In this document: positions 35,701-42,423 of the stretch, in pieces | How positions within the stretch are numbered: the stretch's first letter is position 1 | Layout: the number at the start of each line of letters is the position of its first letter | The notes under the pieces: model-generated | Told to the model about the DNA's origin: nothing | Seen by the model: the letters and a program-made list of their open reading frames with translations, nothing else | Databases searched by the model: none | Made by a program: the position numbers and the translations under genes | NCBI GenBank assembly: GCA_041391365.1 | Contig: JAWKOC010000003.1 | Location: 186,001-250,000 of the forward strand | Reading direction: 5' to 3' | From: JAGRAX01 sp041391365 | Lineage (GTDB): Bacteria; Bdellovibrionota_G; JALEGL01; JAGRMV01 | Length of the DNA: 64,000 bases

Positions 35701-37188
35701 GCCAATCAGTGTAGCCCCCTTTACAAATTGATTGATGAGGTAATCTACTTGCTCCTGATTGGAATCATTGTGGACCATGGCTACAACCTCATGAATGTAG
35801 TACAACTTGTCATTTAAGACCTGTCCCATGAGTACAGGAGTCTGTGCATAATCTTCCAATTTTTGGTCATAGTCACTTGTATGAAGATCGTAGGTGTGTC
35901 TTTGAACACGGTACAAGTTTTCTTGACCTGGGTAATTGAGGTTTTCAAGATGTAGAGACTGTTGGATATGATTCAAATAAATCTTGCTATCTTCAAAAGT
36001 ACTTTTACATTTTTTTTCCAATGTATGAAATGTCTCTTCAAGAGCTTTCCAATAAATTCCTTTGTAGTGAACGATTTTATCTCCTTGCATTTCCCAACTG
36101 CTTTTGAGTTCGTGAATATGGTACCCCGCTTCTGGGAGACCCACATGAAAAGAACCTGCATTTCTGGCCATTTGTTCACGATACGACCATTCGATGGGTC
36201 CGTGTGAAGAAGAAGAAAGATGACGGTCATAAATCAATGGATGGGGTCGTACTTTTTCAAGGATGTAGGATCTGAGTTGATCTGCCGTTTTTATCAGACC
36301 AAACCATTTCTGAAATACATGGCTTCTTGTGATGAACTTGGTCTGGTAGTTTTCATAAACATGAAATACGGCCATTTGATAGTCATACAAATGGTTTTTC
36401 TGATTTTCTTCATCTCCATTGAGATAAGACTGTTTATAAGCTTGGTAGGCAGATCCTACTGCGATCATATCGTTTTCCAACATCTGAATTTGTCGATCCA
36501 TTGCAAGGTGAATGTTTTCTCCCTCTTTTCGGTCCAACGTTGATGAAGATTTTTCAAACCAATCTTGACGTGATTCAATATCTTGATTGAGATGGTTCAC
36601 ATATCTTGGATTCATATTTGGATAAGACTGGAGAGAACAATTTTTTTGCATGACCGCAGGCGAAAATTGTTTTTCTTGGAGATAGGGCCCATAATCCTGA
36701 ATGAATCGAGATGACTCTTCCCAGGTATTTCCACGTTCTTTGCTGAGGAGCCATCGATATAGATCTAACTTGTGCAGATGATTGTCTAGATAGTTTTTTT
36801 GAATGTCTCCAGAAGACATCTCGCTCAATACATATCGAGGAATCCTCATGGCATCTCCGAAGTGATATTCAGTTTGAATTTCTCTGATCAATGCGGCTTG
36901 GGGATAAATGTCCGAAGCTGCAAATGCTTCTCCCATTTCAAAGAGATTTGATCGAAATGAATCAACAATGTTTTCTTTTTTGATTTGATGAACGGAAGAA
37001 AGCATGTTCGCAAGAATCACTCGGAACCTTCTTCGATCTCTGTCACTTCTACTTTGCGAATACAAATAGTGTCTGGCTCTTATGTAATAAATCAACAGGC
37101 GAACACGGTCGGAGAATGCATAAATTTCGGTCATCTTCGGGTGAGATGCATCAATGACATGTTTTTTTCCTTTTGTTTGTGAATCCAT
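32707..37188 (-). CDS. Giant helical protein with central membrane segments
   Basis: 1493 codons, no family recognised. The N-terminal ~480 residues are helical and His/Tyr/Arg-rich. Two hydrophobic glycine-rich segments follow at about 490-540 (GGALLLGFGLGFALLAYG is the core) and another near 585-610. A proline-rich linker is at about 780-820 (APALPTIGLPTPF), and a second long helical region covers ~830-1400. The last 70 residues hold GSKCHHAHLTNVRGG and a CF pair. The ATG at 37188 lies inside the 3' end of the upstream signal-peptide gene, in another frame. A -1 shift on the overlapping A-AAA-AAC tract (37161-37167) would fuse the two, giving an exported protein of about 1600 residues. On its own this frame lacks an export signal. 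Confidence 0.75.
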   Translation of the reverse strand: MDSQTKGKKHVIDASHPKMTEIYAFSDRVRLLIYYIRARHYLYSQSRSDRDRRRFRVILANMLSSVHQIKKENIVDSFRSNLFEMGEAFAASDIYPQAALIREIQTEYHFGDAMRIPRYVLSEMSSGDIQKNYLDNHLHKLDLYRWLLSKERGNTWEESSRFIQDYGPYLQEKQFSPAVMQKNCSLQSYPNMNPRYVNHLNQDIESRQDWFEKSSSTLDRKEGENIHLAMDRQIQMLENDMIAVGSAYQAYKQSYLNGDEENQKNHLYDYQMAVFHVYENYQTKFITRSHVFQKWFGLIKTADQLRSYILEKVRPHPLIYDRHLSSSSHGPIEWSYREQMARNAGSFHVGLPEAGYHIHELKSSWEMQGDKIVHYKGIYWKALEETFHTLEKKCKSTFEDSKIYLNHIQQSLHLENLNYPGQENLYRVQRHTYDLHTSDYDQKLEDYAQTPVLMGQVLNDKLYYIHEVVAMVHNDSNQEQVDYLINQFVKGATLIGGALLLGFGLGFALLAYGPILISTIVGINYGMMVLGAFQLGRLFFQKYQYERRLEWIDGILAVGEGTELDKHLRAQIQKYLLLIWAYGSTLLMFQLFNAPTYFRWMIRFWKITLGPVKFYIQLPYLKDFYTKFPTLNFRPDRSPWFQSLTEDERAFAQAFSHLKNGHNQFRVLEADGEASFLQIMEHDLRNFLKEFGSKLGNDGVNLAQSVLNKIGHYRNFMRPGTYQGPPGGHPVDLSGPLYWQSSGNGNWGQVMPSVLIPRYDVVNGDVLAAETSPIVTAISNELSSITASTPSVAPALPTIGLPTPFWVSDLDPEEMKKFQELWTMLEEEAKKREAERTASSNWSMRTITEKLDQIIRKFREGKRLDKNETKFLLELLESCKETDDKYGPTLCFEAIAMAKEMISERPNGWTLFLVELEKIIENIDQETLRSYYQKAVQYQRAYEHPSFEGKDMTFSEKGIINRIKYFLSDEEFVDILDMYVFRFNDFWIRFLDSIPEVQLHTFEDPSMLNEFLIHLAISFSPEALNDEQIQEHISIGLDRFLPVVADINNFITEEEGEKLVVVMRRLVEYFKTDMDAMFYGLNQDIYYYHQFNILNEKELVKRNRVAFDHMKALRNQYRFKDEWHGILCDSLYNQWLAVQKFLKDKSQDEKIAEWVKRFQRDKSNALNTVLSSVWKKAKDISQQREYRDQDWTRVFEKFQSSRLFIEYFLSASIGDRAKTEASIYHKIKEIDDLIKKLGKQRGSYLKGGSLEDLIIPLFSIFDEFVQETWELRNYQPTMEDPITEDVMKAYRNIQNKKYVSISEMSIIVQALNKSYAVENSNSSVRQNLTRLYSMYQQRTLEENGYEVEEGLYENEKQRLIQYRATSGLKRTVEYREKVRDYLFVHLSQSGASNERWDDLLQALSTQGPISLVLSRNQALNWNHHLGAIHGSKCHHAHLTNVRGGNNLSIMWWENPENLDDLGHPIVEILWAGKSGDAPYRSSQGMKAYPCFGK

Positions 37189-37517
37189 ACATAGAGCAGT
37201 TCATAAGATTTGCGAGCAATCTCATAAAGACTCATCAAAATTTCTTCTTCTGATTGCTGTTCCGATTCCCAGATGGAAATGTGGTATCCAACAAAAAGAA
37301 GCTCAAACTGAGCCTGTGTCAACTGCGTAGCAAAATCCTCTGAACGATCTTGGGTGAATTCAGGGAGGACCTCCAAAAGCGAGTAATCTTTGCTTTGTGC
37401 ATGTGCCGAAGAGCTGGCGTAGGGGCCAAACGCGATTTGGACAAAAACAATCGCATGAAATAATGCTAGAATGGTTTTATAAACCATTGTTTTTACAATA
37501 GAAATATAGTTTTTCAA
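37131..37517 (-). CDS. Signal-peptide protein, likely 5' part of the giant gene
   Basis: 128 residues from a TTG at 37517, chosen because GAGGGGAAG precedes it by 8 bases and it gives a basic start before the hydrophobic core. An ATG at 37487 is the alternative. A signal peptide is clear (ILALFHAIVFVQIAFGPYASSSAHAQ), followed by an acidic helical segment. It ends KQKEKNMSLMHLTRR. Its last 58 bp overlap the 1493-codon frame. The codons GAA AAA AAC form an in-phase A-AAA-AAC slippery heptamer, after which the -1 frame continues as HVIDASHPKM. The helical style runs smoothly across the junction (SYELLYVWIH, then VRLLIYYIRARHYLY), which suggests one protein. Confidence 0.7.
   Translation of the reverse strand: MKNYISIVKTMVYKTILALFHAIVFVQIAFGPYASSSAHAQSKDYSLLEVLPEFTQDRSEDFATQLTQAQFELLFVGYHISIWESEQQSEEEILMSLYEIARKSYELLYVWIHKQKEKNMSLMHLTRR
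37161..37167 (-). promoter_or_regulatory. In-phase A-AAA-AAC slippery heptamer
   Basis: On the minus strand the codons GAA AAA AAC of the 128-residue frame place the heptamer A AAA AAC in the exact X-XXY-YYZ phase known for -1 ribosomal frameshifting. Slippage here enters the 1493-codon frame. It lies inside a run of seven A, so a natural or technical 1-base deletion is an equal explanation. No downstream pseudoknot was established. Confidence 0.4.
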
Positions 37518-37621
37518 AAATTCTTCCCCTCGTGATGGATTCTGTTGATAGCAAAATATCGCGTTTTGCGTCAAGAGCGTTTTTGACTGGGGTGTGTGGG
37601 CCGACGACGTACCGTCTGGGA

Positions 37622-39031
37622 TTAAAATCGAATGCTGCTGGAGAGGTAGATGTCGTGGAGGGAAATTTTTTGTTTGTCGTTGTTGACATCGATTTCTCGA
37701 TGAAAGGCATAGCTGAGTGACCAATTAACCTTGGCGGTGGGATCGTACAACAAGGTAATTTGTCCCGTGGCTTCTTTTTCCAATTCGTCTTGGCCACTGA
37801 CAAATTGATTGTTCGTGTAGAGGTCTCGTTCGTTGGCATAAAACACGCCCCTGGTTTCGATGCGAAAAGTTTCATCGGCAAAATCTTTGCCGAGCGTAAG
37901 AGAAATGGACGTGTTGAAGCCTCGATAGTTGTCGATCACATTGAGCTGCGTTTTCATGTCCATAAAATCTTGGAAGAGTCTGGGGTGATGATATCCAATG
38001 GAGTAGGTGAGACGTTGTTTTTTGTCATACGATCGTTTTGCATATTCCACCGAACCAAAAATAGAATCTCGATCGAATCGATAGCGAAGCTCATTTCGAA
38101 ACACATTGTACGCACTGGTATCGGTTTGAGTGGGAAAGGTGAAACTGCTGTTGATGTTGGTGGGAACTGGAATGCCCGACTGGTCCGACTGCGGAAAATA
38201 CAGCGTTGTGTAGCGCATGTACCCAAGTTTGTAAGTAAAGTCAGCATTGGGGTAGATGGTCAGATAACTGTGCGCTCTGGCGAGCCCAACATTCCCCGCA
38301 ACTCCTACATCAAGCAGCGCACTGAGGTTGACCTGACTCGATACACGATACATGGAAGATACAAACAAATTGACTCGGTCAAGGCTACCTTTGTACACAA
38401 GACTGTTGATCGCAACATCTGTTTGAAAGGTTGGGTACCGCAAACTGATTCCCGTACCCCCTGCAATGAAATCCAGACTGACAGGATTGAGTCGATAACT
38501 TTGTCCAATGTATCCTGTCAAATTGCGTAGATCATTTCCCAATCCTCCATAAACCGCGAGCGTGGCTTCGTCGTTGAGATGGAAAATGCCTCGAAGACCA
38601 TCGATCCCCAAACCACCCGAAGCGTACAAGGTTTGGCGGCCCACCCACAGATCAACCTTGGATCCAAGGTTTTCGACTTCCAATGCGGCATTGTCAAACT
38701 GAACGCGATAGCGATCGGGAACGCCCAACGAATAAGGTTGTTCCAATGGATTGATCAATGCACGTGTATCGATGTGGGCATTGAGTTTGGTTTGTGTGGG
38801 ACTATCACTCAGATCCAATGCATCGAGTTTGAGTCGCAGATTCAAAAGGGTGTATTGGCCTTGAACATAAGAGTTTCCGTAGTTGTCTTGAGAAAGATAG
38901 TTTTCGTTTTTTATCGACGTTGTTGCGTGAATACCAGAACCCCGAATGCGTATTTTGCTGTACAGGCTGCGTTGCTGATGTCGTTGGATGCAAAAGTATC
39001 CCTGTGATCCAGATGGCGATGATCGCTGCAT
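37622..39031 (-). CDS. Outer-membrane beta-barrel (porin-like), mature part
   Basis: About 440-450 mature residues, with useful sequence beginning near LYSKIRIRGSGIHA. Alternating hydrophobic/polar strands run throughout (TLLNLRLKLDALDLS, DLWVGRQTLYASGGLG, LYFPQSD loops), and the protein ends on SIRF, the aromatic C-terminus that guides barrel insertion. The order suggests roughly 20 strands (estimate). It lies directly downstream of the multiheme cytochrome gene on the same strand, the arrangement of porin-cytochrome electron conduits. The signal peptide is in another frame just upstream (39056 to about 38960). One missing or extra base near 38955-38965 would restore it. The start at 39031 is an artefact of the frame break. 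Confidence 0.8.
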   Translation of the reverse strand: MQRSSPSGSQGYFCIQRHQQRSLYSKIRIRGSGIHATTSIKNENYLSQDNYGNSYVQGQYTLLNLRLKLDALDLSDSPTQTKLNAHIDTRALINPLEQPYSLGVPDRYRVQFDNAALEVENLGSKVDLWVGRQTLYASGGLGIDGLRGIFHLNDEATLAVYGGLGNDLRNLTGYIGQSYRLNPVSLDFIAGGTGISLRYPTFQTDVAINSLVYKGSLDRVNLFVSSMYRVSSQVNLSALLDVGVAGNVGLARAHSYLTIYPNADFTYKLGYMRYTTLYFPQSDQSGIPVPTNINSSFTFPTQTDTSAYNVFRNELRYRFDRDSIFGSVEYAKRSYDKKQRLTYSIGYHHPRLFQDFMDMKTQLNVIDNYRGFNTSISLTLGKDFADETFRIETRGVFYANERDLYTNNQFVSGQDELEKEATGQITLLYDPTAKVNWSLSYAFHREIDVNNDKQKISLHDIYLSSSIRF

Positions 39032-39056
39032 GTTGATGTTTTGATTTCATCATCAT
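38805..39056 (-). CDS. Porin signal peptide in a different frame
   Basis: The first ~30 codons (39056 to about 38965) encode a classic signal peptide: MKSKHQHAAIIAIWITG followed by ILLHPTTSATQP. Three consecutive ATGs (39056, 39053, 39050) are possible starts, and GGATGA precedes them. After SATQP the frame turns into Cys/Arg-rich nonsense, while the barrel sequence LYSKIRIRGSG starts in the next frame over. It is best read as the 5' end of the porin gene with one uncompensated indel around CAGCCTGTACAG. The part beyond codon ~32 is unlikely to be real protein. Confidence 0.6.
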   Translation of the reverse strand: MMMKSKHQHAAIIAIWITGILLHPTTSATQPVQQNTHSGFWYSRNNVDKKRKLSFSRQLRKLLCSRPIHPFESATQTRCIGSE

Positions 39057-39150
39057 TTGGTCATTTCATCCAAAATGTGTGACGTGTACAGGTGGTGGAG
39101 CCACATGCTGAGGCAGGCTGGCATTGAAATCTTTGAAGCGACTTCAGAAG
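39057..39150 (-). other. Degenerate 3' end of the cytochrome gene
   Basis: Past the cytochrome stop at 39151, two frames still hold cytochrome-like remnants. One reads DFNASLPQHVA, similar to the D-F/Y-x-x-x-x-P-x-H element common in multiheme cytochromes. Another reads TTCTRHTFW, one codon short of a TTCTRCHTFW haem motif. This suggests that the gene originally continued to about 39062 and now contains several indels. It is also the leader of the porin. Confidence 0.4.
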
Positions 39151-40782
39151 CTAACATTCTTGAGGAAGACCTCCAAACACACGATTGTAGTGACAGTCCC
39201 CGCACTCTAAGAATCGGTGGGCTCCTGAAAGTTCAAATCCGGTTTGATTGTGGCGGAAAGTGGTGGGAAGCCAACTGGTCTGACGGTGACAATCGGAGCA
39301 GCGATCCGAGAGAGAGTTCATGTGTGGATCGCGATGGCAGGTGGTGCATTGTCGATTCAAGGTGCGTGTGGGTTGACTTGGATCATGACACTGATCGCAT
39401 TCCAGTTTGTTGTGGACGCCTTCAATCGAAAAATCTCCAAAGTCGTGATACCCCTCGGAGCGTTCAAATTCTGTGGTGGTGTGGCAGCGTTGGCAAGCTG
39501 TTCCAAAACTTCCATTGTGAACATCTTGGTGACACGTGCTGCAATTGAATTTTCCAAATTTGTACTTGTAGTCCCAATGACACTGATTGCACTGGTTTTG
39601 AACATGTGCACCATCAATTTTGAATTTGGCGCTTCGATTGTGATCGAATTCAATGTCATTGAAGGCAACGGGGGCATGGCATCTTTTGCATGCTTGACCT
39701 AGCTCACCTTTGTGAAAATCATTGTGACAGGTTTGGCATTCGGTTCCCAAGCCCGCATATCTTCCCTGTTGATGACAATTCTCGCAGGTTACGTCTTGGT
39801 GTTTTCCAACCAAAGGAAATCGCGTTTTGCTATGGTCAAAATCCAAAGCAGAAAATCCATCAAAGTTGTGACAGGAGGCACAAGGTCGATCGGCAAATTG
39901 AGCGTTGTGAACATCTTGATGACAGGTGTTGCAATCAGGAGTTCCACTAAGCCAGCGATACACTTTGTTGTAGTGACATTGAGCACAGGGAACTTCTTCG
40001 TGTTTTCCTCGAAGTTCATACCGCGCATCTTCGTTGTGTTTGAATTTGGTGGGGGTCCAACTTTGTTCTTGGTGACAATCTGTACATTGTTTGGGCGTCC
40101 ACAAATTGGAAAACTGCTGGTCATGTGGGTTGTTGTGACAACCACTGCACTGTTCGAAGTTTTTCATTTTCCCAATGACAGGCCCATGACACTGTTGGCA
40201 TGAAACAGCTCGGTGTTCGCCTCTCAAGGGGAATCTTGTTTTGTCGTGATTGAAGTTACCTCCTCCTCCGGAAGATCCTTTGGCTTTTCCCCAGGAACCT
40301 GTGTTGTGACAATTGGTGCAGTTTTTTCCATATTGACCACGATGGGGATCTCGGTGACAGTCTGTGCACTGAGAAAATTTGTATGGGGCCCAGGTTTTTT
40401 TGGTGTGACATCCATAACAATCCACATTGCGATGGGAGCCTGTGAGGGGATATTTGGTTTCTTGGTTGTGTTCAAAATTGATGGTGCTACGAATGGGTTT
40501 CCATTGACTGGTACTGTGACAACGTTCGCACTGCTTGAGATCATTTTTTGCACTTTTGTGAATGTCCGTGTGGCAAGATTTGCACTGCGTGTCCAATCCT
40601 AGATAACTGGTATGGCCACTATCTCTTTTTTTCTTGTGGCAGCTTTCGCACTTGACGTCTTCGTGTTTTCCCGTCAAAAGCCACCCAGTATCGGCATGGT
40701 CAAAATCCAGTCGAGTTAGCCCCATCAAATCAAAATTTTCTCCTTTGTGTTCGGTGTGGCAACTGGCACAGCTTCCTTCCAA
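39151..40782 (-). CDS. Multiheme c-type cytochrome, 23 CXXCH motifs
   Basis: 543 codons with 23 intact CXXCH haem-binding motifs, one per ~24 residues. The modules alternate: LDFDH..T.FPL.GKH..V.C..CH, then C..CH.D.H...F...C..CH, as in cytochrome c3/c7-type chains. Extra histidines (GKHEDV, GEHRAV, DPHRGQ) provide distal ligands. This makes a long electron wire, periplasmic or spanning the porin. Upstream, a signal peptide and one more CH-containing segment lie in the same frame class, separated by two opposite indels (about 40800-40850). Downstream the frame ends at GGLPQEC with haem-like remnants beyond. It is followed by the porin gene. Function as an extracellular electron-transfer conduit is inference from context. 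Confidence 0.9.
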   Translation of the reverse strand: MEGSCASCHTEHKGENFDLMGLTRLDFDHADTGWLLTGKHEDVKCESCHKKKRDSGHTSYLGLDTQCKSCHTDIHKSAKNDLKQCERCHSTSQWKPIRSTINFEHNQETKYPLTGSHRNVDCYGCHTKKTWAPYKFSQCTDCHRDPHRGQYGKNCTNCHNTGSWGKAKGSSGGGGNFNHDKTRFPLRGEHRAVSCQQCHGPVIGKMKNFEQCSGCHNNPHDQQFSNLWTPKQCTDCHQEQSWTPTKFKHNEDARYELRGKHEEVPCAQCHYNKVYRWLSGTPDCNTCHQDVHNAQFADRPCASCHNFDGFSALDFDHSKTRFPLVGKHQDVTCENCHQQGRYAGLGTECQTCHNDFHKGELGQACKRCHAPVAFNDIEFDHNRSAKFKIDGAHVQNQCNQCHWDYKYKFGKFNCSTCHQDVHNGSFGTACQRCHTTTEFERSEGYHDFGDFSIEGVHNKLECDQCHDPSQPTRTLNRQCTTCHRDPHMNSLSDRCSDCHRQTSWLPTTFRHNQTGFELSGAHRFLECGDCHYNRVFGGLPQEC

Positions 40783-40839
40783 TCGAGAATGGTACCCCGC
40801 TCGCTTTGAAATCTGCCGGATCGATATCTTGGTGGCACT

Positions 40840-41025
40840 TCAGATACGTTTGCGATCAGGCAATCCACTGCCCGTGTCGACATTGGGTACAGTTTTCAAT
40901 CCTTCCAAATCTTTGTGGGGGGAAGACAACGGACCTGGATTGACCAAGTTGGAAAGCCCAAATTGCGCATGAGCAGCTTGGCCCCACAACAAACTAGCAA
41001 TGAATATGATCCAGATGCGTTTCAC
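40840..41025 (-). CDS. N-terminal piece of the multiheme cytochrome
   Basis: 61 codons: signal peptide RIWIIFIASLLWGQAAHA followed by a linker (FGLSNLVNPGPLSSPHKDLE) that ends GSGLPDRKRI at a TGA. It is in the same frame class as the main cytochrome. Between them, another frame reads LKCHQDIDPADFKASG, a good haem-module sequence, and the main frame resumes at YHSRLEGSCASCH. So a base is missing near 40838-40845 and a G is extra in the GGGG near 40797. The start is GTG at 41025. AAGGAG lies 17 bases upstream, which is longer than usual spacing. Confidence 0.7.
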   Translation of the reverse strand: MKRIWIIFIASLLWGQAAHAQFGLSNLVNPGPLSSPHKDLEGLKTVPNVDTGSGLPDRKRI

Positions 41026-41170
41026 GGTTTTGTCTAAAATAACTCCTTATTATGGAGGCAATCGCATGGATCGTCACGAAAAAACCAAGAAGGGGGAAAA
41101 ATGAACCCTGGAGTCCTTTTTTATGGTTTGTGCCTTTCGCGTCACAAATAGACCTGATAGGATACTGAAC

Positions 41171-41830
41171 ATGAGGGGATGGTTCATACCATGGTTGGGT
41201 GTGATGGTGATGATGTGCGCATCATGTGTCCATCATGTTCCCGGCATCCGCTACCAACGGGTTTTTTTGGAATCCGGAGATCTTGTTTTTTTGGACATCA
41301 ATTGTGGAGATCTTTGCGATGGAATTGAGGATGTAACTCTCCGTCAATTTCATGTGGTGGGCCCTCGTTTGTCACATGTGGGAATTCTATTTGAGGAGGA
41401 CGGGCGCTGGTGGGTGTATGAGGCCTGGACTCAGGTTCAAAAGGTTCCTCTGAAAGATTTTCTGCTCCGAGTAAATGGGGATCCCACACGATGGTTTGTA
41501 GCCCGCAGCTCGTTGGGGTCAAAAGAAAAAGAGGCCCTTCACCAAAATGTTCAAAAGAAGCTCGGAGCCCCCTACGATGATTTTTTTCTCAAGGACAATG
41601 GAAAATACTATTGTTCGGAGTTGATCGCCGACATTTTCTCAGAAAGTGTGGGGAAAGAATATTTTCCCTATTTGCCCATGTTCTATGGTGTTCCGAACAA
41701 ACCCAGCGATCCCAGCTGGAGGATGTGGTCTGGATATTTTGCCTCGAAAGGTATGCCCGTTCCTCAGAACAAACCCGGGGTTTCCCCCTTGGGAATCTAT
41801 CTTTCTCCCCACCTCACCATCATCAAATAG
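41171..41830 (+). CDS. YiiX-like permuted papain-fold (NlpC/P60-type) hydrolase
   Basis: 219 residues. The circularly permuted NlpC/P60 pattern of the YiiX/YebB family is visible: SGDLVFLD near the start, then LSHVGILFEEDGRWWVYEA with catalytic His69, and later YYCSELIADIF with catalytic Cys148. The family members act on lipids or peptide-like amide bonds; the substrate here is unknown. The N-terminus is hydrophobic with two cysteines (MMCASC), so it is exported and perhaps a lipoprotein. The ATG at 41171 has AGGAT 8 bases upstream. The longer frame from 41123 lacks support. It is divergent from the cytochrome gene. Confidence 0.83.
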   Translation: MRGWFIPWLGVMVMMCASCVHHVPGIRYQRVFLESGDLVFLDINCGDLCDGIEDVTLRQFHVVGPRLSHVGILFEEDGRWWVYEAWTQVQKVPLKDFLLRVNGDPTRWFVARSSLGSKEKEALHQNVQKKLGAPYDDFFLKDNGKYYCSELIADIFSESVGKEYFPYLPMFYGVPNKPSDPSWRMWSGYFASKGMPVPQNKPGVSPLGIYLSPHLTIIK

Positions 41831-41839
41831 TCTTCAGGA

Positions 41840-41919
41840 ATTCGGGGCCGTACGACTGGACCCAAATTATAGACTGAAAATCGAACTCAGAGATCGGGTC
41901 CAGTCGTACGGCCCCGAAT
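41840..41919. repeat. Perfect 24-bp inverted repeat with 32-base spacer
   Basis: 41840-41863 and 41896-41919 are exact reverse complements (outer end ATTCGGGGCC, inner end CTGGACCC). The spacer is 32 bases and AT-leaning. A GGA triplet flanks both ends (41837-41839 and 41920-41922), which could be a 3-bp target duplication. It starts 10 bp after the YiiX-like stop. No T-run follows, so it is not a standard terminator. Candidates are a small non-autonomous element or an RNA hairpin. Confidence 0.85.
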
Positions 41920-41939
41920 GGAGAATTGTGATTTACTGC

Positions 41940-41969
41940 TTGCGTTAGGGTGTTTTTTCATTCTATAAC
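41940..41969 (+). promoter_or_regulatory. Sigma-70-like promoter of the small secreted protein
   Basis: TTGCGT (41940-41945), an 18-bp spacer and TATAAC (41964-41969) precede the ATG at 41992 with a short leader containing the AGGGGG ribosome site. It lies right after the inverted repeat. Confidence 0.45.
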
Positions 41970-41991
41970 ATTTGCATACAAGGGGGCTGTC

Positions 41992-42357
41992 ATGAAAATG
42001 TTTTTGTTGCTTGTTGGACTTGTTTGTTTCGCAGTGATCGCACCATCGTGGGCTCACGCTCAATACATCGAATGCGGAGAGATCACCATTTCCATAGAAT
42101 ACAGCAATGAAACTGCGGCCGACAATCTGGGGGTCTGGGTTGACCATCAGTGGATGGACTATACCGATCCAGATGGAGAAATTGTGTTGGTGGGGAAAAT
42201 TGATCCAGGGCGTACGCTGTTGGAAATCAAAAATTCTGACAAAAAAACGATTTTCAAAGATGTTTTTCACAATTGCGACGATTGGTACATTCAGCTGGAA
42301 GAAGATGGCCATGATCGCGAACTTCCCGAACTGAACCTCGTGACCAAAACTCCTTAA
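41992..42357 (+). CDS. Small secreted acidic protein, unknown function
   Basis: 121 residues, unrecognised. Signal peptide at about 1-23 (MFLLLVGLVCFAVIAP..AHA). The mature part is acidic and beta-rich (GVWVDHQWMDYTDPDGEIVLVGKIDPG), which recalls a small Ig- or PEGA-like sandwich, and contains two cysteines (IECGE and HNCDD). The ATG at 41992 follows a strong AGGGGG. The in-frame ATG at 41950 has no ribosome site. It sits between a YiiX-like gene and the convergent Fe-S/membrane redox gene. Confidence 0.75.
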   Translation: MKMFLLLVGLVCFAVIAPSWAHAQYIECGEITISIEYSNETAADNLGVWVDHQWMDYTDPDGEIVLVGKIDPGRTLLEIKNSDKKTIFKDVFHNCDDWYIQLEEDGHDRELPELNLVTKTP

Positions 42358-42423
42358 AAAGTTTGATCCAGCCAATTTTTACGATCTGTCTTTGCCTTGA
42401 TGATGTTCTCAAAGATCCATTTT

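Noticed and set aside
37518..37724. Longer 5' extension of the signal-peptide gene before the giant protein
   Set aside because: The residues are low-complexity and unlike a coding start. A good ribosome site and signal peptide begin at 37517.
41840..41919. Standard rho-independent terminator
   Set aside because: The stem is unusually long with a 32-base spacer, and no T-run follows on either side.
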